The notes: generated by a model not told the origin, from the letters alone. A stretch of 39,860 nucleotides of DNA from Pseudomonadota bacterium (GCA_023387585.1 JAEWHZ010000140.1:1-39860); one strand, 5' to 3'. Positions 30,621-39,817 are shown, numbered from the stretch's first letter. Numbers and translations: made by a program.

Positions 30621-31030
30621 TGGTTGTCGATGCGTCCGCCATCATTGCGATCATGTTCGAGGAGACGGAAGCGCCCGACTGCATGGTCGCTCTTCAAACC
30701 GGTGCTTCCCGCCTCATCTCGGCGGTGAATTATGTCGAGGCCGGCACCGTCATGGCAGGTCGGATCAGGAACGGAGACCGGCACGAGGCGATTGCCGATC
30801 TGGATGCGTTTCTTTCCGACTTCCGCATATCCATTGCATCCATAGATGAGAGCCTTGCCCGTGCTGCCATGAGGGCGCGCCTGGATTACGGCAAGGGATT
30901 TGGCACGCGCGGCGGTCTGAACTTCGGCGATTGCTTCGCCTATGCCCTCGCCAAACGACATTCGGCCCCGCTTCTGTATGTCGGCGACGACTTTGCGCTG
31001 ACCGACGTTCAATCCGCATTGTCACGGTAG
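30617..31030 (+). CDS. vapC: Type II toxin, VapC PIN-domain ribonuclease
   Basis: This 137-aa PIN-domain protein has the acidic metal-binding residues in the expected places: Asp5 (MMVVDASAIIAI), Glu41 (SAVNYVEAGTVM), Asp105 (GLNFGDCFAYALA) and Asp124/125 (YVGDDFALTDV). VapC toxins are Mg2+-dependent endonucleases, commonly acting on tRNA or rRNA. Together with VapB it can stabilise the element by addiction. It lies between the alpA pair and the serine recombinase. Confidence 0.92.
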   Translation: MMVVDASAIIAIMFEETEAPDCMVALQTGASRLISAVNYVEAGTVMAGRIRNGDRHEAIADLDAFLSDFRISIASIDESLARAAMRARLDYGKGFGTRGGLNFGDCFAYALAKRHSAPLLYVGDDFALTDVQSALSR

Positions 31031-31099
31031 ATGCGGCGAGTTCGGGACTGGCCAAGAAATGGCGAGGCCAGGAACGCACGAGAGAAAAGGAATGAGACC

Positions 31100-32770
31100 A
31101 TGACCCGCATTGCCCTTTACGCCCGCTATTCCTCCGACAATCAGCGTGACGCCTCCATCGAGGACCAGTTGCGCCAATGCCGCGAACGCGCCGCCCGCGA
31201 GGGCTGGACCGTGGTGGAGAGCTATTCCGACCGCTCGATTTCCGGGTCTTCGCTGATCCGTTCCGGCATTCAGTCCTTGCTTGCCGACGCCCAGGCGGGC
31301 CGCTTCGACATCGTGCTGTCCGAGGCGCTCGACCGCATCAGCCGCGATCAAGAGGATGTGGCAGGCGTCTTCAAGCGCCTGAGCTTCGCAGGCATCACCA
31401 TCTTCACGCTGTCGGAAGGCGAGATCAACGAGCTTCATGTTGGTCTCAAAGGCACGATGAACGCCCTGTTCCTCAAAGACCTTGCCATCAAGACCCATCG
31501 CGGCATCAGGGGCCGCGTCGAGGCCGGGAAGATCGGCGGCGGCAACGCTTATGGCTATCGCGTCGTCCACCAGCTCGACGCGCGCGGCGAGCCGATCCGG
31601 GGAGAGCGCGAGATCATCGAGGAACAGGCCGAGGTGGTTCGGCGCATCTTCCGCGAATATGTTGCCGGAAAGGGACCGCAGCGCATCGCGGCAGACCTCA
31701 ACCGCGATGGCATCCCCAGCCCGACCGGCAAGCGCTGGAATGACAGCACGATCCGAGGAAACCGCACCATCAGCTCCGGCATCCTCAATTGCGAGCTTTA
31801 CATCGGCACTATCCGCTGGAACCGGCAGCGGAAGGTCAAGCACCCCGACACCGGCCACTTTGCCTATCGGCTGAATCCTGAAAGCGAATGGATACGCGCG
31901 GAGGCTCCCGAGCTTCGCATCGTGCCGCAAGAGCTATGGGACGCGGCCAAGGCGCGGCAGGATGAATTGAGCGCGCTCTACTATGCCGAGGCATCGCGCG
32001 AAGGGGTGAAGCGCGGCCTTGCCAGGAATGGCAAGCTCAACGCCACCCACCGGCCGCGCAACCTGCTCTCCGGCCTCATGGTCTGTGGCTGTTGCGGCGG
32101 CTCCTATGCCAAGCGCGGACAGGATCGCTATGCCTGCACCAACCACGTCCTGGGTAATGGCTGCGACAATGCCCGCACCGTAGGCCGCAAGGCACTGGAG
32201 ACCCGTGTTCTCACCGGGTTGCGCGAACGGATGATGACTCCCGAAATGGCGGCGGAAGCCATGCGCGCCTATGCCCAGGAAACCAACCGCCTCAACCGCG
32301 AGCGCCGCGCCACCGCCGAGGCCAGCCGCAAGGAATTGGCAGAGACAACGAAAGCCATTGCCGAGATCGTGCGCGTCATCGAGCAAGGTGGCTGGCACCG
32401 TGCCTTGTCCGACCGCCTGACCGAGCTTGAGGCCAGACAGGACAGTCTCACCGCCCGCCTGTCCGACGTTCCGCAGGACGTCCCCGACCTTCATCCTGGC
32501 ATTGCCGAAACCTTCCGGCGCCGGATCGAGCGGCTGACCGAGGCGCTCGACCATCCCGAGGATGCGGGAGAAGCCGCCGAAGCCATCCGAGAAGTCATCG
32601 ACCGTATCGTCATCACCCCCGGCCCGACGCGCAAGGATACTTCCATCACCTTGCAAGGCGAGTTGGGCACCATACTCGATTGGATCGACCGCACCGGGAA
32701 ACCGGGCTACAAGCCCGCAGCCGACACCGCTTCATCGCGTTTGTCGGTCTCGGAGAAAACTCGGGCTTGA
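31100..32770 (+). CDS. Large serine recombinase (integrase of the element)
   Basis: This 556-aa recombinase should integrate and excise the element. ATG 31100 is chosen (MTRIALYARYSSDNQRDASI); the open frame begins earlier at 31031. The resolvase domain (about 1-140) has catalytic Ser11 or Ser12 in YARYSSDNQ, the motif DRSISGSSLIRSGIQSLLAD and EALDRISRDQEDVAGVFKRL. The recombinase domain (about 155-270) has IAADLNRDGIPSPTGKRWND. A zinc ribbon, CGCCGGSYAKRGQDRYACTN, and a coiled coil (about 400-470) follow. Its position about 450 bp from the right 13-bp repeat is as expected for the integrase of such an element. Confidence 0.93.
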   Translation: MTRIALYARYSSDNQRDASIEDQLRQCRERAAREGWTVVESYSDRSISGSSLIRSGIQSLLADAQAGRFDIVLSEALDRISRDQEDVAGVFKRLSFAGITIFTLSEGEINELHVGLKGTMNALFLKDLAIKTHRGIRGRVEAGKIGGGNAYGYRVVHQLDARGEPIRGEREIIEEQAEVVRRIFREYVAGKGPQRIAADLNRDGIPSPTGKRWNDSTIRGNRTISSGILNCELYIGTIRWNRQRKVKHPDTGHFAYRLNPESEWIRAEAPELRIVPQELWDAAKARQDELSALYYAEASREGVKRGLARNGKLNATHRPRNLLSGLMVCGCCGGSYAKRGQDRYACTNHVLGNGCDNARTVGRKALETRVLTGLRERMMTPEMAAEAMRAYAQETNRLNRERRATAEASRKELAETTKAIAEIVRVIEQGGWHRALSDRLTELEARQDSLTARLSDVPQDVPDLHPGIAETFRRRIERLTEALDHPEDAGEAAEAIREVIDRIVITPGPTRKDTSITLQGELGTILDWIDRTGKPGYKPAADTASSRLSVSEKTRA

Positions 32771-32813
32771 CCCGAGGGTCCATCTACCCTCATCCGCTTC
32801 AGCCATCCCGCCG

Positions 32814-33212
32814 TTACTTTTGAAATGCAATCGATCTCGCTCGAAACAGCTGCTCAGCCTCGAGCAGAACTCTGGTCTCATCGTCCGTGAGCTTTAAATC
32901 GGCCTCATTTATAGACAGCCGCATTTTTCTTTCTAAACCTAAAAGCGTCTCATGACGATCGTTGTCCAACGGAGATATCGACACGATGTGGCAATCGCCG
33001 CCACCATCTACATATGTGGATTGCCCGTTATCCATGCTGAAAACTGCTGCTGTTTGAGTTGTAATATGCCTGACTTCCAAAATACCGTCGTGAATTGACG
33101 TCACAATAAATATCTTTGGAAGTCCCGAGGACGTTTCTCCGTATATAATGTCCCCGGGCATCAAGCGATTTAATACTTCATGTCCTGACGTATCGAAGTC
33201 TCCTGCCGGCAT
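32814..33212 (-). CDS. Unknown 132-aa protein abutting the right element end
   Basis: This AT-richer gene lies between the serine recombinase and the right 13-bp repeat, ending convergently 43 bp from the recombinase. The product is soluble, with an N-terminal beta region (LMPGDIIYGETSSGLPKIFI, ILEVRHITTQTAAVF) and a C-terminal helical part (KLTDDETRVLLEAEQLFRAR). ATG 33212 lies only 5 nt beyond the TPR gene stop, with no ribosome-binding site, and no room for a promoter exists inside the element. In the excised circle it would lie behind the promoter/operator at 3047-3074. I do not recognise the family; a regulator of the element is possible. Confidence 0.6.
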   Translation of the reverse strand: MPAGDFDTSGHEVLNRLMPGDIIYGETSSGLPKIFIVTSIHDGILEVRHITTQTAAVFSMDNGQSTYVDGGGDCHIVSISPLDNDRHETLLGLERKMRLSINEADLKLTDDETRVLLEAEQLFRARSIAFQK

Positions 33213-33217
33213 TTATG

Positions 33218-36200
33218 CTACGCCGGCCCCTGCGCACCCGCCGCTTGCGGCACCAACGCACCCCCATAATTTGTCCGATAAGCAGACAAGAAAGCATTGA
33301 TCGCCTCGATGCCGGCCACCTGCCGGGCGATCTCGGTGATCTCGCGCCCGGTCGGCGACAGGCTGGTGGTCACGAGGTCGAACAGCGGCCATTCCGGCGT
33401 CGTCGCCATCATCTCGGCATAGCGCTCGCGCAGCCGCGCCCGGCCGAACCCGTCATTCGCCAGCACGTAGCCGACGCCGGCGCGCACGATGTTGAGCCGG
33501 TCCTGCCGCGTCGCGGCGAGCCCCGCCGTCGGATACATCGCCTCGATCAGCTCGCCCGCCTGCCCGTAGCGTCCGCCGGCCCAGTTGGCCTCGACGCGCA
33601 GCAGGTCGGCGTCGCGCCCCGACATGGAAGACAGCATGTCGAGCGCCAGCACGTGTCGCCCCGCTTCCGTCAGCGCCCGTGTCTCGAGGATTCGCCGCTG
33701 GCGCGTCAGCGGCTCGGACAGATTGGCCAGCCGCGTGTCGTTGAGCACCCGCAGCGCTGGCGCCGGCTTGCGGTCGGCGAGATAGATCAGCGCCAGATCG
33801 GCCCCCACCTGCGCCCGCGCCGCCCCGGTCAGCCGGTTCTCGATCTGGTACTCCAAAAGCTCCGCCGCCTGATCGAGCAGATCGACCGCCACCAGCCGCC
33901 GCGCGAGGTTGCGGATCATCTCGTCCCCCCGCGCGCCCGGCGGCGTGAGATGGCGGAAGTCATAATACAGCCCCAGCGCTTCAACTGGCTCCAAAGCGTC
34001 CGCCTGACCGTTCAGAAACAGTTCAGAAAACACGCCCTGCGCCTTTTCCGTTAATGTTCTCAACGCCTCGCCGCCGCCCGGCCCGATCGCCGCCTGCCGC
34101 AATATTTCGAATCCGAGCCGGTATTGGCCTTCGCGGAAATAGAGGTCCGTCAGCATGTTGAGCATGCGCGCTTCCAGCGAGCCGCCGCGCCAGAACACCG
34201 CCTCGGCCGCCAGTGTATCCGCCGCCAGCGCCAGGTCGAGCCGCCCCTGCTCATCGAGGATCGCCAGCGTCCGATAAACCGCCTCCGCCCGCGTCGGCCG
34301 GATTTCCATAGCGATTACCTGACCATAGGTATCGATCGCCTCCTCCATCTGTCCCTGCAATTCGTCCAGCCGGCCCGACAAAAGCAGATAAAGGCTCGCA
34401 TCCTCAGGACTTAGCGTCCGAAACTCGATCTCCGCCAGCAGCCGCGCCGCGAGCGTGCGATCCTCCGTCTCGACCGCCGCCCGCACCCCTGCCAGCAAAA
34501 ACCGCGCCCGCGCCCAGGCCGGATAGCCCGGCAGCACCGCCTCGGCGGCCAGAACGTCCTGCCGGGCACTGGCATATTGCTCGGCGTCGACCCGCGCCAC
34601 CGCCCGCCAGAACACCGCGTCCGGGTCGTTGGCCAGCGGCCCGGCACCAAGCAGGGCGATGGCCTCGGCGCTCCTGTGGGCCAGCACATTGGCAATTCCC
34701 TGCATGGCGCGAATGCGCGGCAGCAGCTCGGGCGTCCGCAGATCGTCTTCGGCCACCGACAGTAGCCCCAGGGTCTCGAAGGCGAACCCGTTCGCCAGCT
34801 GATACTGCGCCAGATCGAGCCGCGCCGCGTCGCGATTCGTTCCCTCGGCCATCGCGGCGGCGGCCCGCAACTCATCGACCCGCTCGACATAGCGCCCCGT
34901 ATCGGCGGCCGTCAGGGCGGAGAAATCGATACGCCCGATACGCTCGGCGGGCGGCGTTCCGCCCAGATCGAAGCGCACCGGCTCGTCGGAAAGCGTCAGC
35001 CCGTCCTCGGCCCTGATCAATGCGTGGCGCTCGTCGATCGCAACGGCGACGCCAGGCCGCTTGGGCCGGATCACCAGGCCATGAATGCTGCGCAGGGCGG
35101 TGAAATCGACATGGTCGAGCTGGCGCGTGATGCCGCGCGCCGGCGGATAGGCCGTTACCACGCTGAGGGTATCGCCTACGAGCGGATCGACGAAGCTGTG
35201 CACGCGTGCCGGCCGGACCATGTCGGCGCTCAATTCCAGCTGGCCTGAGGAATCGCGCTGGCGCACGAGCTGCACCGGCTCGGTCGGGGCAAGCAGCGTA
35301 TCCCCAAGAGACAACACCCAGGCACGGCCTTCCGAACCCAGCGTCGCCATGCGCTCGGTCGCGAGGTCGATCCGCACCATTTGCGCATCGCCGATCGGCG
35401 CGACCTCGAAGCCGCTGGCGATACCATCGAGATTGTCGATCTGATCGATCCGCCCGATGCCGGCACCGGTGTCGAACACCAGCCAGACCGAGTTACCCCG
35501 CCGGAACACGGCCGAAGGCACCTCCTGCTCGAACGGAAACACGATGCGCACCGTGTCGCCGAGCCGCGTGACGAAAGGCACGATCGGCGTCTCGTCGGCA
35601 ACCGGCGCGGGCGCGGAACTCTCGGCGCGGACTTCGCTGCGGTCCGGCAACGCCGCCTCGAGCTCCGTAGTCGTCAGTGCGGGCAGGCTGACGCCCGCCA
35701 GGTCGAAATCGAGTATCGTCCGGCGCGTGCTCGTCTCGTAAAAGCGCGGGGTGACATTGTCTACGAACTGGAAGGTCACGACGGCGCCATCGGGCGTATT
35801 CTCGGCCTCGGCCGACAGGATTTCGGACGGCAGATCGATCAACAGGTCGGTCAGATCGATATCCACCGGCCACTCGAAGGCCAGCGCTCCCAGCGGGCCA
35901 TCCTGAACGAAACTGGCATCGGTATCGACGCTCCAGTCGAATTGCAGGCGCAGGAAGGTGGGATTGCGCCCCAGCCGCAGGGCGACCTCCGGATCGAGCG
36001 CGTCGACCCCTTCGGCCTTGCGGCGACGCTCCGCCTCGATCGCAGCGACCCGCGCGCGCTCGGCCAATTCGTCGATCACCACCTGCGGCAGCGAGGGCGG
36101 CATGCCCTGCCAGTCCGGCGGCAGGAGATCGATGAACAGCCGCTCGCCGGCCGGGATGCGATTGAGGTTGAGCGAGCGCCGCAAGCCGATGCGCAATCCG

Positions 36201-36547
36201 CGTCCGTCGGGATCAAGCCGGGCGACGGAGGCGTAATCCGGCAACAGCAATGCGATATCCGGAACCGTCATGGCGACAGGCTCCGCAAAGGTGATGGAGA
36301 TCACCCCGTTGTCATAGCGCAGTTCATAGGACGGCAGGTCGGTGCGTCCGGGAAAGTCGAGCACCAGCCGACCATAGCCGTCCTCGGCGGTCGCGATGAG
36401 CTGCGCCTCGTCCTGCGCAGTTGCGGGCCCCGTTGCCGCGAGGGCAAAGAGGAACAGAATGCTGAGAGCCGCGATGGCCTTCTGCCATCCGTTCGCCTTC
36501 TTCACCGACGCCTTGCCCGATACTGGGACCGTGCGAATGCGCGGCAT
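33218..36547 (-). CDS. Exported TPR protein of the alphaproteobacterial flagellar cluster
   Basis: This 1109-aa protein starts at ATG 36547 and has a signal peptide (about residues 22-45, IAALSILFLFALAATGPATA, ending AQD). The N-terminal 500 residues are beta-rich, with repeats of the type RLGDTVRIVFPFEQEVPSAV and SVWLVFDTGAGIGRI. The C-terminal 550 residues are tetratricopeptide-like helices (LYLLLSGRLDELQGQMEEAI, AARLLAEIEFRTL, QAAELLEYQIENRL). Large proteins of this type sit next to motE and fliM in Rhizobiales flagellar clusters; the function is not known, and a periplasmic motor or assembly role is inferred. Its last codons form the right repeat of the inserted element. A 118-bp gap separates it from motE. 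Confidence 0.83.
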   Translation of the reverse strand: MPRIRTVPVSGKASVKKANGWQKAIAALSILFLFALAATGPATAQDEAQLIATAEDGYGRLVLDFPGRTDLPSYELRYDNGVISITFAEPVAMTVPDIALLLPDYASVARLDPDGRGLRIGLRRSLNLNRIPAGERLFIDLLPPDWQGMPPSLPQVVIDELAERARVAAIEAERRRKAEGVDALDPEVALRLGRNPTFLRLQFDWSVDTDASFVQDGPLGALAFEWPVDIDLTDLLIDLPSEILSAEAENTPDGAVVTFQFVDNVTPRFYETSTRRTILDFDLAGVSLPALTTTELEAALPDRSEVRAESSAPAPVADETPIVPFVTRLGDTVRIVFPFEQEVPSAVFRRGNSVWLVFDTGAGIGRIDQIDNLDGIASGFEVAPIGDAQMVRIDLATERMATLGSEGRAWVLSLGDTLLAPTEPVQLVRQRDSSGQLELSADMVRPARVHSFVDPLVGDTLSVVTAYPPARGITRQLDHVDFTALRSIHGLVIRPKRPGVAVAIDERHALIRAEDGLTLSDEPVRFDLGGTPPAERIGRIDFSALTAADTGRYVERVDELRAAAAMAEGTNRDAARLDLAQYQLANGFAFETLGLLSVAEDDLRTPELLPRIRAMQGIANVLAHRSAEAIALLGAGPLANDPDAVFWRAVARVDAEQYASARQDVLAAEAVLPGYPAWARARFLLAGVRAAVETEDRTLAARLLAEIEFRTLSPEDASLYLLLSGRLDELQGQMEEAIDTYGQVIAMEIRPTRAEAVYRTLAILDEQGRLDLALAADTLAAEAVFWRGGSLEARMLNMLTDLYFREGQYRLGFEILRQAAIGPGGGEALRTLTEKAQGVFSELFLNGQADALEPVEALGLYYDFRHLTPPGARGDEMIRNLARRLVAVDLLDQAAELLEYQIENRLTGAARAQVGADLALIYLADRKPAPALRVLNDTRLANLSEPLTRQRRILETRALTEAGRHVLALDMLSSMSGRDADLLRVEANWAGGRYGQAGELIEAMYPTAGLAATRQDRLNIVRAGVGYVLANDGFGRARLRERYAEMMATTPEWPLFDLVTTSLSPTGREITEIARQVAGIEAINAFLSAYRTNYGGALVPQAAGAQGPA
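33223..33235 (+). repeat. Right 13-bp direct repeat (candidate attR core)
   Basis: CCGGCCCCTGCGC is identical to 3017-3029. It lies in the last codons of the TPR gene (A-Q-G-P-A-stop). Before insertion these codons would continue into GGC TAA using the bases just left of 3017, so the gene's end is preserved with only the last residue changed (Gly to Ala). Confidence 0.78.
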
Positions 36548-36598
36548 TCACCGCCATTGCCGGTCCGGCCAAACCTTCGGGACCTTAGCTGGTCGGAC

Positions 36599-36613
36599 TT
36601 AACTTTGACTTAC
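36599..36613 (-). promoter_or_regulatory. Imperfect CtrA-like box upstream of the TPR gene
   Basis: TTAACTTTGACTTAC (plus strand) is TTAA-N7-TTAC, one base off the CtrA consensus and the same variant seen upstream of fliL. It lies 51 bp upstream of the TPR gene in the only real gap of the right-hand operon, so it may give that gene its own promoter. Chance occurrence is possible. Confidence 0.3.
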
Positions 36614-36665
36614 GGCGCCACAGCGGATTCGACTTTTGCCGCCTCGAAGCGCGACGGAACCGGGC

Positions 36666-37682
36666 TCACTGTCCGACGATCTGCGGCAGCGCCTCGAGCC
36701 CGGTCTGGGCGACCATCGGCTGGGAGGCTTCGGCTACGGCCGCGAGCCGCACCGTGAGCTCCTGCGCACGCGCCGGCTGCATCTGCGCCATGATCGGCGC
36801 CATCTTGCGTGGCGGCATGGCCTTGGCGATCGGCACCAGGACGCTCATGTCGAGCTGATCGAAGATGGCTGCGGCATCGCGCGGGCGCATGTTCTCATAC
36901 ATAGTGACGACGCCGGCCACGAGCTCGCTCTCGGCCGCCTGGCGCTGCTCGACCAGGCTGGCGATTTGGTGCTCGATCGACTGCATGGTCGTCATCCGCT
37001 CCTCGATGCGCTGCTCGGCGGCCTCGACCAGCGCCGCGCGCAGATCGAGCTCCTCGGCATAGGCATCGAGCTGGCTACGCCGCTCGGCAAGGCGGGCGAG
37101 CAGCGCCTGCTCCGTCGGCGCGCCGGGCGCGGCCAGGGGCACCTGCGCGCCAGTGGGATCGACGATGCGCGGCAGGGCATCGCCTTCGGCGGTGCAGTCG
37201 ATGCCGACCAGTCTCGGCGGAGCTATCGGAGCCGCATCGGAGTCGGAACCCCCTTCGTCCCCGACCACCGTCGGTTCGAGCGAGGGACATTCGATGCCCA
37301 CAGCGGGGGGCGTCATGCCGGCCGACGCAGCCGCCACGGATTGTGCCGCAAGATCGAACTGCGTCAGATCCGTTTCGGGCACCGAGACCCTTGTCGCCGT
37401 ATCCGTATCCTCCCCGTCACTGCCATGACCCGCAGCCGGGCCGCCGGCGGTCGGCGCCCGGTCCGTGACCAGCGGCGCCGTGTCGGCAACCGTCGGTCCG
37501 GTGGTCAGCGTCTGCGGCTCCGCCAGCGCTTCCGAACCATCGCCGGCGGCCTTTGCCGGCTGGATCAGCACATAGCCGCCATTGGTGGCGAGGCCGATGG
37601 TCTTAAGCGTCAGCAGCGCCGAGGCGGCGACGACGACGACCGGCAGCAACCGGACGCGACGGACCTGGGGGGCAAGCTTCAC
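36666..37682 (-). CDS. motE: MotE-like flagellar protein (MgtE N-domain-like C-terminus)
   Basis: This 338-aa protein has an N-terminal hydrophobic anchor or signal (about residues 12-40, LLPVVVVAASALLTLKTIGL), a long low-complexity periplasmic linker, a coiled coil (about 190-245, RLAERRSQLDAYAEELDLRA...EERMTTMQSIEHQIASLVEQ) and a C-terminal MgtE-N-like domain (MYENMRPRDAAAIFDQLDMS, VLVPIAKAMPPRKMAPIMAQ). In Sinorhizobium MotE is a periplasmic chaperone for the motor protein MotC. Its start overlaps the DUF6468 gene stop by 4 bp, so the two are coupled. The name rests on architecture and context. Confidence 0.85.
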   Translation of the reverse strand: MKLAPQVRRVRLLPVVVVAASALLTLKTIGLATNGGYVLIQPAKAAGDGSEALAEPQTLTTGPTVADTAPLVTDRAPTAGGPAAGHGSDGEDTDTATRVSVPETDLTQFDLAAQSVAAASAGMTPPAVGIECPSLEPTVVGDEGGSDSDAAPIAPPRLVGIDCTAEGDALPRIVDPTGAQVPLAAPGAPTEQALLARLAERRSQLDAYAEELDLRAALVEAAEQRIEERMTTMQSIEHQIASLVEQRQAAESELVAGVVTMYENMRPRDAAAIFDQLDMSVLVPIAKAMPPRKMAPIMAQMQPARAQELTVRLAAVAEASQPMVAQTGLEALPQIVGQ

Positions 37683-38101
37683 GCCGCGCTCTCCCGCGCC
37701 CGGCTGCGTGCGTCGAGATGCTTGAGCGCCGACTTGACGCCCGAGGGCGCCGGCGCGGCCGGCTCCAGCTCGCGCGAATGTCGCGCCACGCTGGTGATCT
37801 TGGCGATGCGGTCCATCAGCACGCTGCCGGCATTGACGTGATTGGCAAGCTCGACACCAAAGCGGCTTGCTTCCTCCAGCCGGGCGTTGAGCTGGCCGTC
37901 GGCCTCGATGGCGGTCTGCTTGAGCTCCTTGATTGCCTGGTTGGCAAGATTGGTCGCCCCCACGAGGTCAGCGATCATCTGGCGCATCACGTCCTTGTCG
38001 GCGTGCAGCCTTTGCAGGCGCTGGTTGAGCACGACGCAATATCCGATGGTGAGCGCCAGCAGCACCGCGACGGCGAGCTCGACGAGAAGGGGGAACTGCA
38101 T
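37679..38101 (-). CDS. DUF6468 membrane protein of the flagellar cluster
   Basis: This 140-aa protein has one N-terminal transmembrane helix (about residues 5-26, LLVELAVAVLLALTIGYCVV), then a heptad-rich coiled coil (RLQRLHADKDVMRQMIADLV, GATNLANQAIKELKQTAIEA) and a basic C-terminus. The pattern and its place between fliM and motE match the DUF6468 family of alphaproteobacterial flagellar operons; the function is unknown. It starts 2 bp after the fliM stop. Confidence 0.87.
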   Translation of the reverse strand: MQFPLLVELAVAVLLALTIGYCVVLNQRLQRLHADKDVMRQMIADLVGATNLANQAIKELKQTAIEADGQLNARLEEASRFGVELANHVNAGSVLMDRIAKITSVARHSRELEPAAPAPSGVKSALKHLDARSRARESAA

Positions 38102-38103
38102 CG

Positions 38104-39276
38104 CTATTTGCCTTCCATGTCCCCGTCGATGGCCTCGAAAGCCGCCATCGTCACCTTGGGGGGATTGAGCGGGTGCGTGACGCGCACCGATATGTTCTTG
38201 CCGATATGGCCCATGATCGCTTCGGTCAGATCGACATCGCCGCAGCGCAGCCTGACCGGATCATCGGGCGCGCGCTCGAAGACCACGGTCTCGCCCGGCG
38301 CCAGTGACAACACGCGCGCCAGAGACAGATCCTGCTCGTGCAATATGGCCTCGATCTCGACGTCAGCCTGGTAGATTTCCGTTGCCAGGTGCCCTTCCCA
38401 GATCGGGTCACGGCCGAATTTCTCGCCCATGAACATCTGCAGCAGCTGCTCGCGGATCGGCTCGATGGTCGCATAGGGCAGGAGAATCTCGACCTTGCCC
38501 CCACGGTCGTCCATCTCGATGCGCAATTCGATCAGGATGGCCGCATTGGCCGGACGCGATATGGCGGCGAAGCGCGGATTGGTCTCCATGCGCTCGAGCC
38601 GGAAATTCACCTGCGTCACCGGCTCGAAGGCGCGGTGCGTATCCTCGAGGATCACCTCGATCAACCGGCGCGCCAACGCCATCTCGATGGTGGTGTAGGG
38701 CCGCCCCTCGACGCGGATATTGCCCGCTATGCGCCGCCCGCCGAGCAGCACGTCGATCATCGAGTAGATCAGATTGGAGTCGATGGTGAGCAGGCCATAA
38801 TTGTCCCACTCCTCGGCCTTGATGACCGACAGGATCGCCGGCAGCGGGATCGAATTGATGTAGTCGCCGAACCGTACCGACGAGATCGAGTCGAGCGAGA
38901 CCTCGACATTGTCCGAGGTGAAGTTGCGCAGGCTCGTCGTTGCCAGCCGCACCAGGCGGTCGAAGACGATTTCGAGCATCGGCAGGCGTTCATAGGACAC
39001 CAGCGCCGAGTTGATCAGCGCCTGCACCCCGGTCAGCTCGACATTGCCCACCGCATTGGGGTCGAAGCCGAGCAGGCTGTCGATCTCGTCCTGGTTGAGA
39101 ACGCGATCCGGCGCCGCGCCCTCGCCCTCTCCATCGGCCTTGGCCGATTCCAGCATCGCCGCCCATTCGCCATCGAGCGCCTCATCGCTCGGCAGGGCGC
39201 CGGGCTCGACGGCATCGATGGCGTCCAGCCCCCAATCCTCGCTGAGCTTGTCGAGATCTGACGGGCCCGCCATCAC
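38104..39276 (-). CDS. fliM: Flagellar motor switch protein FliM
   Basis: FliM is the C-ring protein that binds phosphorylated CheY and sets rotation direction. The 390-aa product has the CheY-binding motif LNQDEIDSLLGFD at about residues 60-72, not at the very N-terminus: an acidic 60-residue extension precedes it. The CheC-like middle domain follows (LEIVFDRLVRLATTSLRNFT, SVRFGDYINSIPLPAILSVI, IYSMIDVLLGGRRIAGNIRV), then the SpoA C-terminal domain (LSLAPGETVVFERAPDDPVR). The start overlaps the fliL stop by 3 bp. Confidence 0.96.
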   Translation of the reverse strand: MMAGPSDLDKLSEDWGLDAIDAVEPGALPSDEALDGEWAAMLESAKADGEGEGAAPDRVLNQDEIDSLLGFDPNAVGNVELTGVQALINSALVSYERLPMLEIVFDRLVRLATTSLRNFTSDNVEVSLDSISSVRFGDYINSIPLPAILSVIKAEEWDNYGLLTIDSNLIYSMIDVLLGGRRIAGNIRVEGRPYTTIEMALARRLIEVILEDTHRAFEPVTQVNFRLERMETNPRFAAISRPANAAILIELRIEMDDRGGKVEILLPYATIEPIREQLLQMFMGEKFGRDPIWEGHLATEIYQADVEIEAILHEQDLSLARVLSLAPGETVVFERAPDDPVRLRCGDVDLTEAIMGHIGKNISVRVTHPLNPPKVTMAAFEAIDGDMEGK

Positions 39277-39758
39277 TGCACCAGCAATTCGCGGAACAGG
39301 ATATTGTCGACGCGCTGCGGATAGATGGCGACGTTGATGCGCCGCGTCAGCTCTTCCTTGAGCCTGTAGATGCCGGCGGACCCTTCAAGATCGGAGCGGC
39401 GCAGCTCGCGCAGATAGACCTGGAAGGCATCGACGATCTTGGCGAGATTGGGCTGGATGTCGTGCATCACGCCCTCATTCGCCACTTCGAGCGCGATCGA
39501 CATGCGCAGATAGGCCGCCGACCCGTCGTCGCTCGACAGGTTCACCGTCATCGGTTCGAGATTGAAGATGAAGCTGGGCTCGTGCGCAACCACGGCTGCG
39601 CCCTGCTCCGTGGGCGGCGCCGCGCTCGACGACATGAAGAAGAACAGCGCCCCGCCGCCGAGCAGCACCACGGCGATCGCCGCCCCGGCGATGATCAGAA
39701 GCCTGGACCTGCTGCCGCCCGACGCTTTCGCATCCGAGACTTCCGCTTCTGCCGCCAT
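39273..39758 (-). CDS. fliL: Flagellar basal-body protein FliL
   Basis: FliL is a single-pass inner-membrane protein that associates with the stator and supports torque. ATG 39758 (MAAEAEVSDAKASGG) gives 161 aa, the usual length; the open frame reaches back to 39842 without coding character. The transmembrane helix is at about residues 20-42 (LLIIAGAAIAVVLLGGGALF), and the periplasmic domain has FIFNLEPMTVNLSSDDGSAA, YLRMSIALEVANEG and the C-terminal RVDNILFRELLVQ. It is the first gene of the fliL-fliM-DUF6468-motE-TPR series, with a CtrA-like box upstream. Confidence 0.94.
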   Translation of the reverse strand: MAAEAEVSDAKASGGSRSRLLIIAGAAIAVVLLGGGALFFFMSSSAAPPTEQGAAVVAHEPSFIFNLEPMTVNLSSDDGSAAYLRMSIALEVANEGVMHDIQPNLAKIVDAFQVYLRELRRSDLEGSAGIYRLKEELTRRINVAIYPQRVDNILFRELLVQ

Positions 39759-39817
39759 GCTCGATTGCCCCGAAAACCGGACGATTCCGTCCCCACGACG
39801 AGCTAATCGCGTGCTGG

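Larger units (their letters stand above)
3017..33235. mobile_element. Integrated mobilizable element (about 30.2 kb) carrying a protease/STAND cargo cluster
   Basis: The block between the two flagellar gene sets is bounded by a perfect 13-bp direct repeat (3017-3029 and 33223-33235). It carries a large serine recombinase near its right end, a TraA relaxase, traC, traD, an oriT-like site, AlpA and VapBC, and no type IV secretion genes, so it fits an integrative mobilizable element. Removing it through the repeats rejoins fliP to the TPR gene and gives the TPR gene a TAA stop that overlaps the fliP TAG, which supports the boundaries. Cargo spans about 3.2-25.5 kb. The 5'-truncated caspase and partial genes near 24.5-25.5 kb show that the cargo has been rearranged. 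Confidence 0.8.

Noticed and set aside
35381..36757. 458-aa plus-strand frame opposite the TPR and motE genes
   Set aside because: Spans two real minus-strand genes and has shadow composition.
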